Assembly: GCA_900549055.1 (NCBI GenBank)
Contig: URNB01000023.1
Location: 1-23,207 of the forward strand
Source: an uncultured Oscillospiraceae bacterium
GTDB taxonomy: Bacteria; Bacillota; Clostridia; Oscillospirales; Acutalibacteraceae
Reading direction: 5' to 3'
DNA: 23,207 nt
Under the pieces are notes generated by a model, which was given only the letters and a program-made list of their open reading frames with translations, was not told the origin of the DNA and ran no database searches. A program made the position numbers and the translations under genes. Positions 13,108 to 21,323 of this stretch are shown piece by piece. Position 1 is the first letter of the stretch. Each line of letters begins with the position of its first letter.

Positions 13108-14973
13108 TTACTTTTTATCTCTGCCTGCAGGCACTCGGAAATAGCTCACTGACATTGCAGGAATGCTTAAAGCAACCGAATTTTCATAGCCGTGCATGGG
13201 TATTTTTTCGGATTTAAAGCTCCTTGCGGTCTGCGTTTTTCCGCCGAATTTTGCATCGTCCGAGCAAAAAATACGCCTGTAGCTGCCCGCGCGCGGTACG
13301 CCGATGCGGTAATCTTCACGATCCACCGGTACAAAATTGCAGACCGTTATTATCTCATTGCCCGATTTGTCGATCCTTCTGAAGGAAATGATGCTTTGGC
13401 TGTTATCGTCATTCGATATCCAGCTGAAGCCGTCCCACGAATAATCTATTTCCCAAAGCTCCGGCGATTTAAGGTAGAATTTATTAAGCTGCGCCACATA
13501 ATTCTGCATATTTTTATGTGCTTCATAATCGAGCAGCAGCCAATCGAGACCTTTTTTGTAGTCCCACTCTATAAACTGCGCAAATTCCTGTCCCATAAAT
13601 AAAAGCTTTTTGCCCGGGTGGGACATCATGTAAGTATAAAACGCCTTGAGCGAGGCAAATTTCATATCGTATTCGCCCGGCATTTTTTCTATCATGGAGC
13701 ATTTTCCGTGCACCACCTCATCGTGCGAGATGGGAAGAATAAAGTTTTCGGAAAACGCATAGAAGAACGAGAAGGTGAGACAATCATGATTGTCCTTTCT
13801 GAAAAGCGGATCAAGCGACATATAGCGGAGCATATCGTTCATCCAGCCCATATTCCACTTGAAGTTAAAGCCCAGTCCGCCCGTGTGCGGCGGCTTTGTT
13901 ACCAGCGGCCACGCCGTGGATTCCTCGGCGATCATCATGATTGAAGGGTCTGCGCCGAACGCCGCAGTGTTGACATCCTTTAAAAACTGCACAGCCTCAA
14001 GGTTTTCTCTGCCGCCGTAGGAATTAGGCACCCATTCGCCGTTCTGCCTGCCGTAATCAAGATAGAGCATTGATGCAACCGCGTCTACCCGCAGCCCGTC
14101 AATATGGTATTCTTTTATCCAAAAAACGGCGCTCGAAATCAAAAAGCTGCGAACCTCAGGCTTTCCGTAATCGAAAACCACTGTCCCCCATTCCTTATGC
14201 TCACCCTTACGGGGGTCTGCGTATTCATAGCAGGGCGTGCCGTCAAAGCGGTAAAGCCCGAAGCCGTCACGCGGGAAATGCGCGGGAACCCAGTCAAGAA
14301 TTACGCCTATTCCGTTTTCATGCATAATATCTACGAATTTTTTAAAATCATCGGGTGTGCCGTAGCGCGAGGTCGGAGCGAAATATCCCGAGACCTGGTA
14401 TCCCCATGAGCCTTCATACGGATATTCCGTTATCGGCATCAGCTCAACATGGGTATAATTCATTTTTTTAAGATATTTTGAAAGCTCGCGCGCCAATGTG
14501 ACATAATCGTAGGTGTTGCCGTCCTCAAAGCGCCGCCATGAGCCTGCATGAAGCTCATAAATATTAACCGGAGATTCATAGATATTCGATTTACGGCGCT
14601 TTTCCCGCCACTCATCATCTCTCCATTTATAATCGGAAAAATAAAGCTTCGAGGCATTCGCGGGGGCGGTCTCAAAATGCCGCGCATACGGATCGGATTT
14701 TAAGACCGTAACGCCGTCCGTCCCGGTTATCGCATATTTATAAGAGGCATAATTATCGAGCGCGGGAATTTTCTTTTCCCAAATACCCCCGTCCTTTTTG
14801 TTCATTGGGTCGGCGGATTCGTCCCATTCATTAAAGCTACCGACTACCGAAACCGCCGCGGCATTCGGCGCCCAAACCCTGAAAACGGTTTTCCCCTTTT
14901 CGGAAAACGAGCCTAAATATTTATAAGCGTCCGAAGCGCCCGCCGACGAAAAAGCTTTTAAAAATTCCTTCAT
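13108..14973 (-). CDS. glgB: 1,4-alpha-glucan branching enzyme
   Basis: Cuts an alpha-1,4-glucan chain and reattaches it by an alpha-1,6 bond, branching glycogen. It is a GH13 family enzyme. An N-terminal CBM48 domain is seen at about residues 25-110 (FRVWAPNAAAVSVVGSFNEW, 31-50). The catalytic barrel carries VILDWVPAHF (224-233), the nucleophile Asp297 in DGLRVDAVASMLYLDY, the acid/base Glu350 in MIAEEST, and Asp418 in ISHDEVVHG. A C-terminal beta domain closes the protein at about residue 520 onward. At 621 aa it lacks the extra N-terminal module of the E. coli enzyme (728 aa), the common short form. It is the first gene of glgBCDA, about 75 bases downstream of a consensus promoter, with an AAGAGGTG ribosome-binding site. 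Confidence 0.97.
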   Translation of the reverse strand: MKEFLKAFSSAGASDAYKYLGSFSEKGKTVFRVWAPNAAAVSVVGSFNEWDESADPMNKKDGGIWEKKIPALDNYASYKYAITGTDGVTVLKSDPYARHFETAPANASKLYFSDYKWRDDEWREKRRKSNIYESPVNIYELHAGSWRRFEDGNTYDYVTLARELSKYLKKMNYTHVELMPITEYPYEGSWGYQVSGYFAPTSRYGTPDDFKKFVDIMHENGIGVILDWVPAHFPRDGFGLYRFDGTPCYEYADPRKGEHKEWGTVVFDYGKPEVRSFLISSAVFWIKEYHIDGLRVDAVASMLYLDYGRQNGEWVPNSYGGRENLEAVQFLKDVNTAAFGADPSIMMIAEESTAWPLVTKPPHTGGLGFNFKWNMGWMNDMLRYMSLDPLFRKDNHDCLTFSFFYAFSENFILPISHDEVVHGKCSMIEKMPGEYDMKFASLKAFYTYMMSHPGKKLLFMGQEFAQFIEWDYKKGLDWLLLDYEAHKNMQNYVAQLNKFYLKSPELWEIDYSWDGFSWISNDDNSQSIISFRRIDKSGNEIITVCNFVPVDREDYRIGVPRAGSYRRIFCSDDAKFGGKTQTARSFKSEKIPMHGYENSVALSIPAMSVSYFRVPAGRDKK

Positions 14974-15045
14974 AATGCACCTCTTAACGAAATTGACACA
15001 ATATCACGGGAAAGAATTTGTTTCTTTTTGTGATTTATTATAATC

Positions 15046-15074
15046 ATTATAGCATCAAGAAAGACAATTATCAA
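15046..15074 (-). promoter_or_regulatory. Sigma-A promoter of the glgBCDA operon
   Basis: On the minus strand, -35 TTGATA (15069-15074) and a perfect -10 TATAAT (15046-15051) are separated by 17 bases. The leader to the glgB ATG is about 65 bases and shows no obvious riboswitch. Confidence 0.88.
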
Positions 15075-15107
15075 GTCATTTTTGTTAATTCTCCGAAACA
15101 AATATAA

Positions 15108-15157
15108 AAAATATATGCCGGTATTTGTTAATACACAACAAATATCGACATATATTT
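15108..15157 (-). terminator. AT-rich rho-independent terminator of the transketolase gene run
   Basis: On the minus strand, ATATGTCGATATTTGTT pairs with AACAAATACCGGCATAT, with one G·U and one A·C mismatch over 17 positions, and is followed by TTTTTTATATTTG. It lies about 18 bases after the tktC stop and 34 bases before the glgB -35. In the other orientation the pairing is worse, which supports minus-strand use. Confidence 0.8.
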
Positions 15158-15174
15158 ACACATAAAGAAAATAT

Positions 15175-16122
15175 TTACTTTTTAAGTGCGACCGCCTTTT
15201 TTGCCTTTTCGGCAATATTTGCGGCGCGCAGGCCGAACTCATCAAGAAGCTTCGGCGCAGGACCCGAATGACCGAACACATCGTAAACGCCGAGCTTCAG
15301 CACCGGAACGGGGTAATTTTCGGAAAGCAGCTCCGACACGGCTCCGCCGAGTCCGCCTATAACCGAATGCTCTTCTGCGGTAACAACAGCACCTGTTTCC
15401 TTTGCTGCCTTTAAAATAATATCGTTATCAAGCGGCTTGATTGTATGGATGTTTATAACGCGAGCGTTTATGCCCTCGTTTTTAAGCAGCTCATGAGCCT
15501 CAAGCGCTTCGTTTACCATAAGTCCTGTGGCAACAATGGTGACATCGTTACCCTCGCGCAATTCTACGCCTTTTCCGACCTCGAATTTATAATCGTCGTC
15601 AAATATAACCGGGACGGCAAGTCTGCCGAAGCGCATATAAACAGGACCGTCAATTTCGAGCGCGGCCCTTACCGCCTTTTTAGCCTCGGTTTCATCCGCA
15701 GGGTTTATAATGGTCATTCCCGGGATCGTGCGCATAAGGGCTATATCCTCGCAGCACTGGTGGGTAGCGCCGTCCTCACCGACGGAAATTCCCGCGTGGG
15801 TAGCGCCTATAATAACATTAAGGTGCGGGTAGCCTACCGAGTTTCTTACCTGCTCATAAGCTCTTCCCGCCGCAAACATTGCAAACGAGCTGCAGATAAC
15901 CTTTTTGCCCGTAGCCGCTATACCTGCCGCAATGCCTATCATGTCAGCCTCGGCAATTCCGCAATCGTAAAATCTTTCGGGATATGCTTTTTTGAACATG
16001 CCTGTCTGTGTGGCGGCGGCTAAGTCAGCATCCAAAACCACAAAATCGTCTCTTTCGGCGCCGAGCTCAACCAAAGCGCTGCCGAAGCCTGCGCGTGTTG
16101 CAACCTTTTTAATTTCTGCCAT
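15175..16122 (-). CDS. tktC: Transketolase, C-terminal subunit
   Basis: Second half of a two-chain transketolase. It carries the pyrimidine-binding and C-terminal domains of this thiamine-diphosphate enzyme of the non-oxidative pentose phosphate pathway. The key residue is Glu58 in YDCGIAEADMIGIAAGIAA, which activates the cofactor. It is followed by the transketolase signature region GATHAGISVGEDGATHQCCED and a C-terminal domain with VVTAEEHSVIGGLGGAVSEL and VFGHSGPAPKLL. Length 315 aa is normal for split subunits of Clostridia and archaea. It begins 13 bases after the N-terminal subunit gene, with a strong GAGGAGGGG site. The ATG at 16122 starts MAEIKKVATRAGFG as in relatives. Last gene before the terminator. 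A dedicated 1-deoxyxylulose-5-phosphate synthase is less likely because that enzyme is one chain of about 620 aa. Confidence 0.94.
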   Translation of the reverse strand: MAEIKKVATRAGFGSALVELGAERDDFVVLDADLAAATQTGMFKKAYPERFYDCGIAEADMIGIAAGIAATGKKVICSSFAMFAAGRAYEQVRNSVGYPHLNVIIGATHAGISVGEDGATHQCCEDIALMRTIPGMTIINPADETEAKKAVRAALEIDGPVYMRFGRLAVPVIFDDDYKFEVGKGVELREGNDVTIVATGLMVNEALEAHELLKNEGINARVINIHTIKPLDNDIILKAAKETGAVVTAEEHSVIGGLGGAVSELLSENYPVPVLKLGVYDVFGHSGPAPKLLDEFGLRAANIAEKAKKAVALKK

Positions 16123-16135
16123 TATATTCCCCTCC

Positions 16136-16972
16136 TCAATTCAGAGCGGCAAGCGCCGCGTTAAGCTCTGTCATTGCCTGCTCATACTGCTCGTCATTCG
16201 GAGCGGAGCCGTGCCAGCCCACTGCGTTTTCCATAAAGGAAACGCCCTTGCCCTTTACGGTCTTTGCAATTATAGCAACCGGCTTGTCCACCGTTTCAGC
16301 CTCTTTCAAGGCGTTCTCGATTTCTTCAAAGCTATGGCCGTCTATCGTGATAACATGCCAGCCGAACGCCTCGAATTTCTTATCTATGGGGGCTGCCGAG
16401 TTTACCTCTTCAATAGTTCCGTCTATCTGCAGATTGTTGTAATCCACAAATGCGGTGAGGTTGGAAAGTCCCTTGTTGCCTGCGAACATAGCTGCCTCCC
16501 AAACCTGACCTTCCTCAATTTCACCGTCGCCCAAAACGGCGTATACCTTAAAGCTGTCGCCGAAGTGCTTAGCCGAAAGCGCCATTCCCACAGCGGCGGA
16601 AATGCCCTGACCGAGTGAGCCCGTGGACATATCAACCCCCGGTATATGCTTCATATCGGGGTGACCCTGCAAAATACTGCCTATCTGACGCAGTGTTTTA
16701 AGCAGTGATACATCAAAATAGCCGCGGTTGGCAAGGGTTGCGTAAAGCGCGGGTGCAGCGTGACCCTTTGAAAGCACAAAACGGTCTCTGTCGGCTTTTT
16801 TCGGGTTAGCGGGGTCTATATTCATATGCTTAAAATAAAGATAAGTGAGTATATCCGCACACGAGAGCGAACCGCCCGGGTGACCCGATTTAGCACTGTG
16901 CACCCCCTCAATAATACCCATTCTGACCTTGCACGCCGTTATTTCAAGTTGTTTTTTTTCGGCAGCGTCCAT
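16136..16972 (-). CDS. tktN: Transketolase, N-terminal subunit
   Basis: First half of the split transketolase, with the diphosphate-binding domain for thiamine diphosphate and Mg2+. The motif GDGEIEEG (148-155) followed by the metal ligand Asn180 in FVDYNNLQIDG gives the classical ThDP signature. Other active-site segments are SGHPGGSLS (29-37), LSKGHAAPALY (68-78) and GSLGQGISAAVGMA (118-131). It needs TktC, encoded 13 bases downstream, to form a complete active site. The start is taken as ATG 16972 (MDAAEKKQLE, 278 aa), preceded by AAAGGAA; a TTG one codon earlier is less likely. It lies 26 bases after the HAD hydrolase gene, in the same orientation. Confidence 0.95.
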   Translation of the reverse strand: MDAAEKKQLEITACKVRMGIIEGVHSAKSGHPGGSLSCADILTYLYFKHMNIDPANPKKADRDRFVLSKGHAAPALYATLANRGYFDVSLLKTLRQIGSILQGHPDMKHIPGVDMSTGSLGQGISAAVGMALSAKHFGDSFKVYAVLGDGEIEEGQVWEAAMFAGNKGLSNLTAFVDYNNLQIDGTIEEVNSAAPIDKKFEAFGWHVITIDGHSFEEIENALKEAETVDKPVAIIAKTVKGKGVSFMENAVGWHGSAPNDEQYEQAMTELNAALAALN

Positions 16973-16998
16973 CAAATCATTCCTTTCCGAATAATATA

Positions 16999-17838
16999 TT
17001 AAACCCTATCGGACTTAATTTCTGTTAAATAATCTATAAAATCGGCGACCGCTCCGTCCTCGCAGCTGCATGCCCTATAATCCGCAAACGCCTTTATATC
17101 ATCGAGCGTGTCCTTGGGAACGGCGGAAATATCGGCACATTTTATCATTTCGAGGTCGTTGTAATAATCCCCCATTGCAAAAATGCCGCCCTTTTTAATG
17201 TTCAAAAGACCTGCCAGCTTTAAGAGAGCCTTTGCCTTTGAAACGCCCGCGGGGAACTGCTCGTAATAATTTCGCTTTTTGCCCGCTATAGCAGCCGAAG
17301 TATCGGAAAACGCGGAGCCTGCTCCGAGCGTAGAGATAAGCTTTTTAACCCTTTCCAAAACATCAAGGTCGTCGAAAAGATAAACAACCTTGTTCCATCT
17401 GTACTCCGCCGCCTCCTCAAAGGAGACATTTCGGCTTTTAAGACGCTCGTATTCCTGGTGAAATCTCGTTTCCTCAGTCTCGTTTATTGTGAATATTTCC
17501 TCGCCGCTGTGCGCTTCGATTCCTACCGGAAGCCCGGTATCAAGCACCGCCTTTGCAACGCGGTAATCGGCTTTTGCAATAAACAGCTCGTCCAAAACCT
17601 TTTTGTTTTGAAAATCGTATATCATACAGCCGTTTGCGACCACCGAAGGAGAAATATTCTTGATTCTCTCAAGCACAGAGCTCACGGCTCCCACCGTTCT
17701 GCCGGTGGAAAGCGAAAAATGTCCGCCCTCGCTTATAAAGTATTCTATTTTTTCGATATTATGCGGATTTATAACGCCGTTTGCAAGCAGCGTTCCGTCA
17801 ATATCGCATCCGAAAAGACAATCGGAAAAAAGACCCAT
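16999..17838 (-). CDS. Cof-type HAD-IIB phosphatase, substrate unknown
   Basis: A haloacid-dehalogenase family phosphatase of the Cof subfamily. These usually act on sugar phosphates, nucleotides or flavin precursors, and the sequence does not indicate which. All four HAD motifs are present: CDIDGTLL (11-18) with nucleophile Asp12 and general acid Asp14, LSTGR (43-47), Lys201 in VSKAKALL, and GDYYNDLEM (223-231). The C2-type cap lies between about residues 85 and 190 and contains YRWNKVVYLFDDLD. Length 279 aa is normal. A GGAGTATAATAA segment before the ATG holds the ribosome-binding site. It follows rluD after a 47-base gap that contains a repeat fragment, and it precedes tktN by 26 bases. 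The closeness to transketolase makes a sugar-phosphate substrate plausible but not shown. Confidence 0.9.
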   Translation of the reverse strand: MGLFSDCLFGCDIDGTLLANGVINPHNIEKIEYFISEGGHFSLSTGRTVGAVSSVLERIKNISPSVVANGCMIYDFQNKKVLDELFIAKADYRVAKAVLDTGLPVGIEAHSGEEIFTINETEETRFHQEYERLKSRNVSFEEAAEYRWNKVVYLFDDLDVLERVKKLISTLGAGSAFSDTSAAIAGKKRNYYEQFPAGVSKAKALLKLAGLLNIKKGGIFAMGDYYNDLEMIKCADISAVPKDTLDDIKAFADYRACSCEDGAVADFIDYLTEIKSDRV

Positions 17839-17859
17839 TTATTATACTCCTAATTTTGT

Positions 17860-17877
17860 AATTCCGCATTCCGAATT
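17860..17877. repeat. Short fragment related to the isc-locus inverted repeat
   Basis: AATTCCGCATTCCGAATT lies in the 47-base gap between rluD and the HAD gene. It is built from the same units (ATTCCGCATT, CCGAATT) as the 32-bp arms at 7278-7309 and 7413-7444. It is nearly self-complementary. It is likely a solo remnant or a dispersed intergenic repeat. Confidence 0.6.
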
Positions 17878-17885
17878 AAATCAAT

Positions 17886-18797
17886 TTACAGCGGCTTTAA
17901 TTTATTTAAAAAGTGTGTAAAATACTCAGGCAATGGCGAAATAAATTCCATATACTCATTCGTCCGTGGGTGAATAAAACCAATCTTGCCCGCGTGCAGG
18001 CACTGCCCGCAAAGCTCGGTTATAACCTTTTTAGGCCCGTACACATCGTCCCCCGCCACCGGGTGACCTATATACGCCATATGTACGCGAATCTGGTGCG
18101 TTCTGCCGGTTTCAAGCCGCAGCGATAGGTGGGTAAAGCCCTCAAGCCGTTCTGTAACGCTGTAGTGCGTAACGGCGTTTCTGCCGCCCTCGACCACCGC
18201 CATCTGCTTGCGCTTTACGGGGTGTCTGCCTATAGGCGCGTCCACCGTGCCGCCGTCCGTATGAAAGCCGCCGTAGACCACCGCATGGTATTCCCGTGTA
18301 AAGGAATGTGCCTTTATTTGCTCTGCAAGTGAGGTATGCGCCAAATCATTTTTGGCAACTATTAAAAGCCCGCTTGTGTTTTTATCTATCCTATGCACTA
18401 TTCCCGGGCGCATAACGCCGTTTATTCCCGAAAGCGAGCTCCCGCAGTGAAACATAAGGGCGTTTACAAGCGTGCCGCTGTAATTGCCGGCAGCGGGATG
18501 CACCACCATACCCTTTGGTTTATTTACCACAAGCAGGTCGCTGTCCTCATAAACTATATCAAGTGGAATATTTTCCGGAGCAATATCATAAGCGGCAGGC
18601 TCGGGCACCGTTACGGTGACGGTATCCCCCGACTTTACCTTATCGCTTTTTGAAGCTTTTTTGCCGTTTACCGTCACACATCCGTCCGCTATAAGCGCTG
18701 CGGCGCGCGAACGCGTCACAGCGGCGATTTCGGAGGTAAAAACATCAATTCTTTCGGACACTTTATTCTCGCCGACCGTTTCGGTTATTTTATTCAT
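17886..18797 (-). CDS. rluD: RluD-type 23S rRNA pseudouridine synthase
   Basis: Isomerises uridines to pseudouridine in large-subunit rRNA. An N-terminal S4 RNA-binding domain spans about residues 12-62 (TRSRAAALIADGCVTVNGKK, 28-47). The catalytic domain carries LDIVYEDSDLLVVNKPKGM (79-97) and the signature HRIDKNTSGLLIVAKN (135-150) with catalytic Asp138. Other conserved segments are LETGRTHQIRVHMAYIGHPV and LHAGKIGFIHP. Length 303 aa is typical. In Bacillota the gene next to lspA is often called ylyB, and this context matches. The target nucleotides cannot be read from sequence. It overlaps lspA by eight bases, so translation is coupled. Confidence 0.94.
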   Translation of the reverse strand: MNKITETVGENKVSERIDVFTSEIAAVTRSRAAALIADGCVTVNGKKASKSDKVKSGDTVTVTVPEPAAYDIAPENIPLDIVYEDSDLLVVNKPKGMVVHPAAGNYSGTLVNALMFHCGSSLSGINGVMRPGIVHRIDKNTSGLLIVAKNDLAHTSLAEQIKAHSFTREYHAVVYGGFHTDGGTVDAPIGRHPVKRKQMAVVEGGRNAVTHYSVTERLEGFTHLSLRLETGRTHQIRVHMAYIGHPVAGDDVYGPKKVITELCGQCLHAGKIGFIHPRTNEYMEFISPLPEYFTHFLNKLKPL

Positions 18798-19293
18798 CTG
18801 CTTGCTTCTCTTCCGCCTTTTTCTGCTTTGATTCCTTAACGGAATCCAGAATGAAGTAAAGTATCAAAAGCCCTGCGCCCACAACTATCGCGCAATCGGC
18901 GACATTGAAAACCGGGAAAGACGGAAAAAACTCAAAATGCAGAAAATCGATAACGTTGCCGTCCCTGAATACTCGGTCGATCATATTGCCGACCCCGCCC
19001 GAGAGCACAAGCATAATAGCCCAAAAAAGCAGCTTGTTTTTCTTGCCGTATTTTTTATAAAGAATTATGCAAACCGCCATTACAATAACGGTAACGGGAA
19101 TTAAAATATAGGTTTTGCCGTAAAGCATGCCCCAGGCGCCGCCGCGGTTGTGGATATATGTAAGGTCGATAAATCCCTTTAAAAACTCGCGCTGTTCGCC
19201 GAGAGCAAACTCTGTTGAAACCGAATATTTTGTGAGCTGATCTGCACCGAGCAGCAGCACGGCGGAGATAACAGCCAGTATGTATGAAATCAA
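18790..19293 (-). CDS. lspA: Lipoprotein signal peptidase (signal peptidase II)
   Basis: Membrane aspartyl protease that cuts the signal peptide from lipoproteins after diacylglycerol attachment to the conserved cysteine. Four hydrophobic segments are visible: residues about 3-17, 62-79, 88-104 and 130-150. Conserved motifs are GADQLTKY (16-23), HNRGGAWGML (48-57), GGVGNMIDRVFRDGNVIDF (99-117) with catalytic Asp106, and FNVADCAIVVG (129-139) with catalytic Asp133. The C-terminus is a short charged cytoplasmic tail rich in Lys and Glu. Length 167 aa is normal. The gene starts 20 bases after divIVA and overlaps rluD by eight bases, the common lspA-rluD order of Bacillota. Confidence 0.96.
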   Translation of the reverse strand: MISYILAVISAVLLLGADQLTKYSVSTEFALGEQREFLKGFIDLTYIHNRGGAWGMLYGKTYILIPVTVIVMAVCIILYKKYGKKNKLLFWAIMLVLSGGVGNMIDRVFRDGNVIDFLHFEFFPSFPVFNVADCAIVVGAGLLILYFILDSVKESKQKKAEEKQADE

Positions 19294-19313
19294 AAGGTTA
19301 TCCCCCTGAAAAA

Positions 19314-20075
19314 TTATTCCTCTGTTTCAGCCTTTTCGTCAGACTCGGCAACCTTAAAGCCCGCAGGCTTTTCTGCCTTTTCCGCCGTGTTTTCTTCCGC
19401 ATTTACAGGCTCTGCCGCTTTTGCCTCAGCTTTTATAAAGCTCTCGGGTGATGGCGCTTTATCAACCGCCGCAGCCACGACCTCCGCCATTCTTTTCGGA
19501 TCCATGGGAGCTGTATCGGGCAGAGTCTTAAGCATTTCGAGATGTTCCTTGTATTTCGCGGAGAGCGCCGCCTTAAAAGCGGACATTTCCATTTTAAGCT
19601 TATCGTAAAGTAATTGCTGGCGCGCAACGCTGTCCTCTGCGGCAGCTTTCATACTGTCAGCCTTTATCTGCGCGGTCTTAACCATATCGTCAAGCTCTTT
19701 TTGAAGGTTGTTTTTACGCTCCTGCGCCTTTAATTCAAAGGCGGTTGCAAGTTCCTTTTCGCGTGCGGTCATCACCTCGATATTGGACTGCGCGTTATCT
19801 ATTATCTCCTCGCTCTTCTGCTTTGCCTCGTCAACTATCTGGTCGGCAAGCTTCTGTGCGCTTAAGAGTACATTCTGAATGCTGTTCTGTGAGCTTTTAA
19901 GGGTCTCGATTTCCTTATTCATCGAATCGATCTTCGCCTTGTATTCCTTGAATGCGCGCTCAAACTGGGTATAATCCGCCTCTATACGGTCAAGCAGAAC
20001 ATCAACCTCCTCCTGCTTGTAGCCGCCCATAGCCTTTGTAAATTTTACATTTCTTATTTCGGCAACGCTTAACAT
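19314..20075 (-). CDS. divIVA: DivIVA family cell-division/polarity protein
   Basis: A coiled-coil protein that binds negatively curved membrane at septa and poles and recruits division or polarity factors in Gram-positive bacteria. The N-terminal lipid-binding domain is recognisable in IRNVKFTKAMGGYKQEEVDV (7-26) and LLDRIEADY. Long heptad-rich coils occupy about residues 30-190 (for example AKIDSMNKEIETLKSSQNSI). The last 50 residues are an acidic, Ala/Glu-rich flexible tail. At 253 aa it is longer than B. subtilis DivIVA (164 aa). In the position where B. subtilis has the membrane-inserting Phe17-Arg18, this protein has Met-Gly. The start overlaps the end of ylmH by seven bases, and lspA follows by 20 bases. 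Confidence 0.93.
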   Translation of the reverse strand: MLSVAEIRNVKFTKAMGGYKQEEVDVLLDRIEADYTQFERAFKEYKAKIDSMNKEIETLKSSQNSIQNVLLSAQKLADQIVDEAKQKSEEIIDNAQSNIEVMTAREKELATAFELKAQERKNNLQKELDDMVKTAQIKADSMKAAAEDSVARQQLLYDKLKMEMSAFKAALSAKYKEHLEMLKTLPDTAPMDPKRMAEVVAAAVDKAPSPESFIKAEAKAAEPVNAEENTAEKAEKPAGFKVAESDEKAETEE

Positions 20076-20821
20076 TTCTTTACCTCCTGAATATACTTTT
20101 TATATTTTATTATAATTCTGTCCTTTTTAGTCCTGCCGTCAAGCGAGACGGCTATGTACCTTCCTTTTCCCCTGACGGATATAACATCCCCCGCGGCTAT
20201 ACTTTTTGTGGGCTTTGAAACGGAAACGGAATTGACCGTTATAAGCCCCGCGGCTATAAGCTCGCATATTTTCGACCGCGAAAGCCCGCATAAAGCTGCC
20301 GCAATGCAATCGATTCTGTCGGACGCGGCTGTAGCGGTAAATTCCTCTAATCTGTCGCCCTCCGGCAGCGGAAAAGAGCAGCCCTCCGTCATATTAACGC
20401 CCACTCTGCCGATTTTTCCGACCTGATTTAAAATATACTCTTTAACATCGCCGCACACAAAAACAACGGCTCTGCCCTCTTCAATCAGAATATCCCCGAC
20501 CGTCTCGCGCTTAATGCCGAGCGCCATAAGACTGCCCAAAATATCGCGGTGGGAAAGCACGTCCGCTTTCCTGAAGAAAACGGTAAGCGGCGATATAGGG
20601 TAAGGAAAATCCTCCGCCCAATCGGGAAAGCAGCCTAGCATTACACGCTCTGCCCCGTCATAGCCGCCGAAAAAATCAGCTCTGACCCTTGCGTTTTTTA
20701 AAATATTCCGTGCAAGGGCGGCTTCCGCCTGAGTTAAAAAACCTAAAAATTTCGGTGTGCAGGTTTGCTCACAAAGCTTTTCTGTATCGTTGATTCTTGC
20801 CGGGAGCAGCTCTGCGTCCAT
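20069..20821 (-). CDS. ylmH: YlmH, S4-domain RNA-binding protein
   Basis: S4-domain protein of the sepF-divIVA cluster. B. subtilis YlmH binds nucleic acid and has been linked to ribosome quality control. Residues about 25-150 form the conserved N-terminal part (FLTQAEAALARNIL, FFGGYDGAERVMLGCFPDW, HRDILGSLMALGIKRETVGD). The S4 domain follows at about 178-240 (LCGLSRSKICELIAAGLITV). At 250 aa the protein is complete. The first residues, MDAELLPARINDTEKL, show no signal sequence. The start shares one base with the sepF stop (TAATG), and the end overlaps divIVA by seven bases, so three genes are translationally chained. Confidence 0.93.
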   Translation of the reverse strand: MDAELLPARINDTEKLCEQTCTPKFLGFLTQAEAALARNILKNARVRADFFGGYDGAERVMLGCFPDWAEDFPYPISPLTVFFRKADVLSHRDILGSLMALGIKRETVGDILIEEGRAVVFVCGDVKEYILNQVGKIGRVGVNMTEGCSFPLPEGDRLEEFTATAASDRIDCIAAALCGLSRSKICELIAAGLITVNSVSVSKPTKSIAAGDVISVRGKGRYIAVSLDGRTKKDRIIIKYKKYIQEVKKC

Positions 20822-21303
20822 TAAAAGTACATCTTGCTTTCGTCAAAATCGTCGAGCATAAGCTCGCCCATCACATCAACATCGGTCGGGACGATTATAA
20901 ATGTACTGTTCGCAACCTTACGGATATTTCCGTTGTTGGCATAGGCAACACCGCTTAAAAAGTCGATTATTCTGCGGGAAACATCGCGGTTGGCAGCCTC
21001 CAAATTCAGCACTACCGTCTTTTTTGCATTAAGATGGTCGGCAATCGAGGTGACATCCTCAAAGCGATCGGGCTTTACCAGCACCACCTGCATCTGCGAC
21101 TGACTGAAGTTAATGGTCTTCGCCTTTCCGCCGCCTACTACTCTGGGTGACGGCTCACGGCGCTGTGGCGCTGCGGGCTGCTCATGTTGAACAGGCTTGC
21201 GGCGCTCTGCCGGCTTTTCCTCTTCAACATCCTCTATTTCCTCATCGTAATCGTCTTCCTCGGGTATGCTCATAATGTTTTTAATGCTATCAAAAAAACC
21301 CAT
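20821..21303 (-). CDS. sepF: SepF, cell-division FtsZ-anchoring protein
   Basis: Cytoplasmic protein that binds FtsZ and the membrane and helps align the Z ring. The N-terminal amphipathic helix that anchors it is MGFFDSIKNIMSI (1-13). A flexible, acidic then Pro/Gln/Arg-rich linker follows at about 14-62. The folded SepF domain runs from about residue 63 to 158, with VVLVKPDRFEDVTSIADHLN, VVLNLEAANRDVSRRIIDFL and the segment FLSGVAYANNGNIRKVANST. Length 160 aa is typical. It lies 20 bases after yggS, with a GGAGCGG segment before the ATG. Confidence 0.95.
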   Translation of the reverse strand: MGFFDSIKNIMSIPEEDDYDEEIEDVEEEKPAERRKPVQHEQPAAPQRREPSPRVVGGGKAKTINFSQSQMQVVLVKPDRFEDVTSIADHLNAKKTVVLNLEAANRDVSRRIIDFLSGVAYANNGNIRKVANSTFIIVPTDVDVMGELMLDDFDESKMYF

Positions 21304-21323
21304 TTTTTCCGCTCCTTTTATAT

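Noticed and set aside
14990..15025. Plus-strand TTGACA near 14993 as a promoter
   Set aside because: No acceptable -10 follows at the right distance and no plus-strand gene lies downstream.
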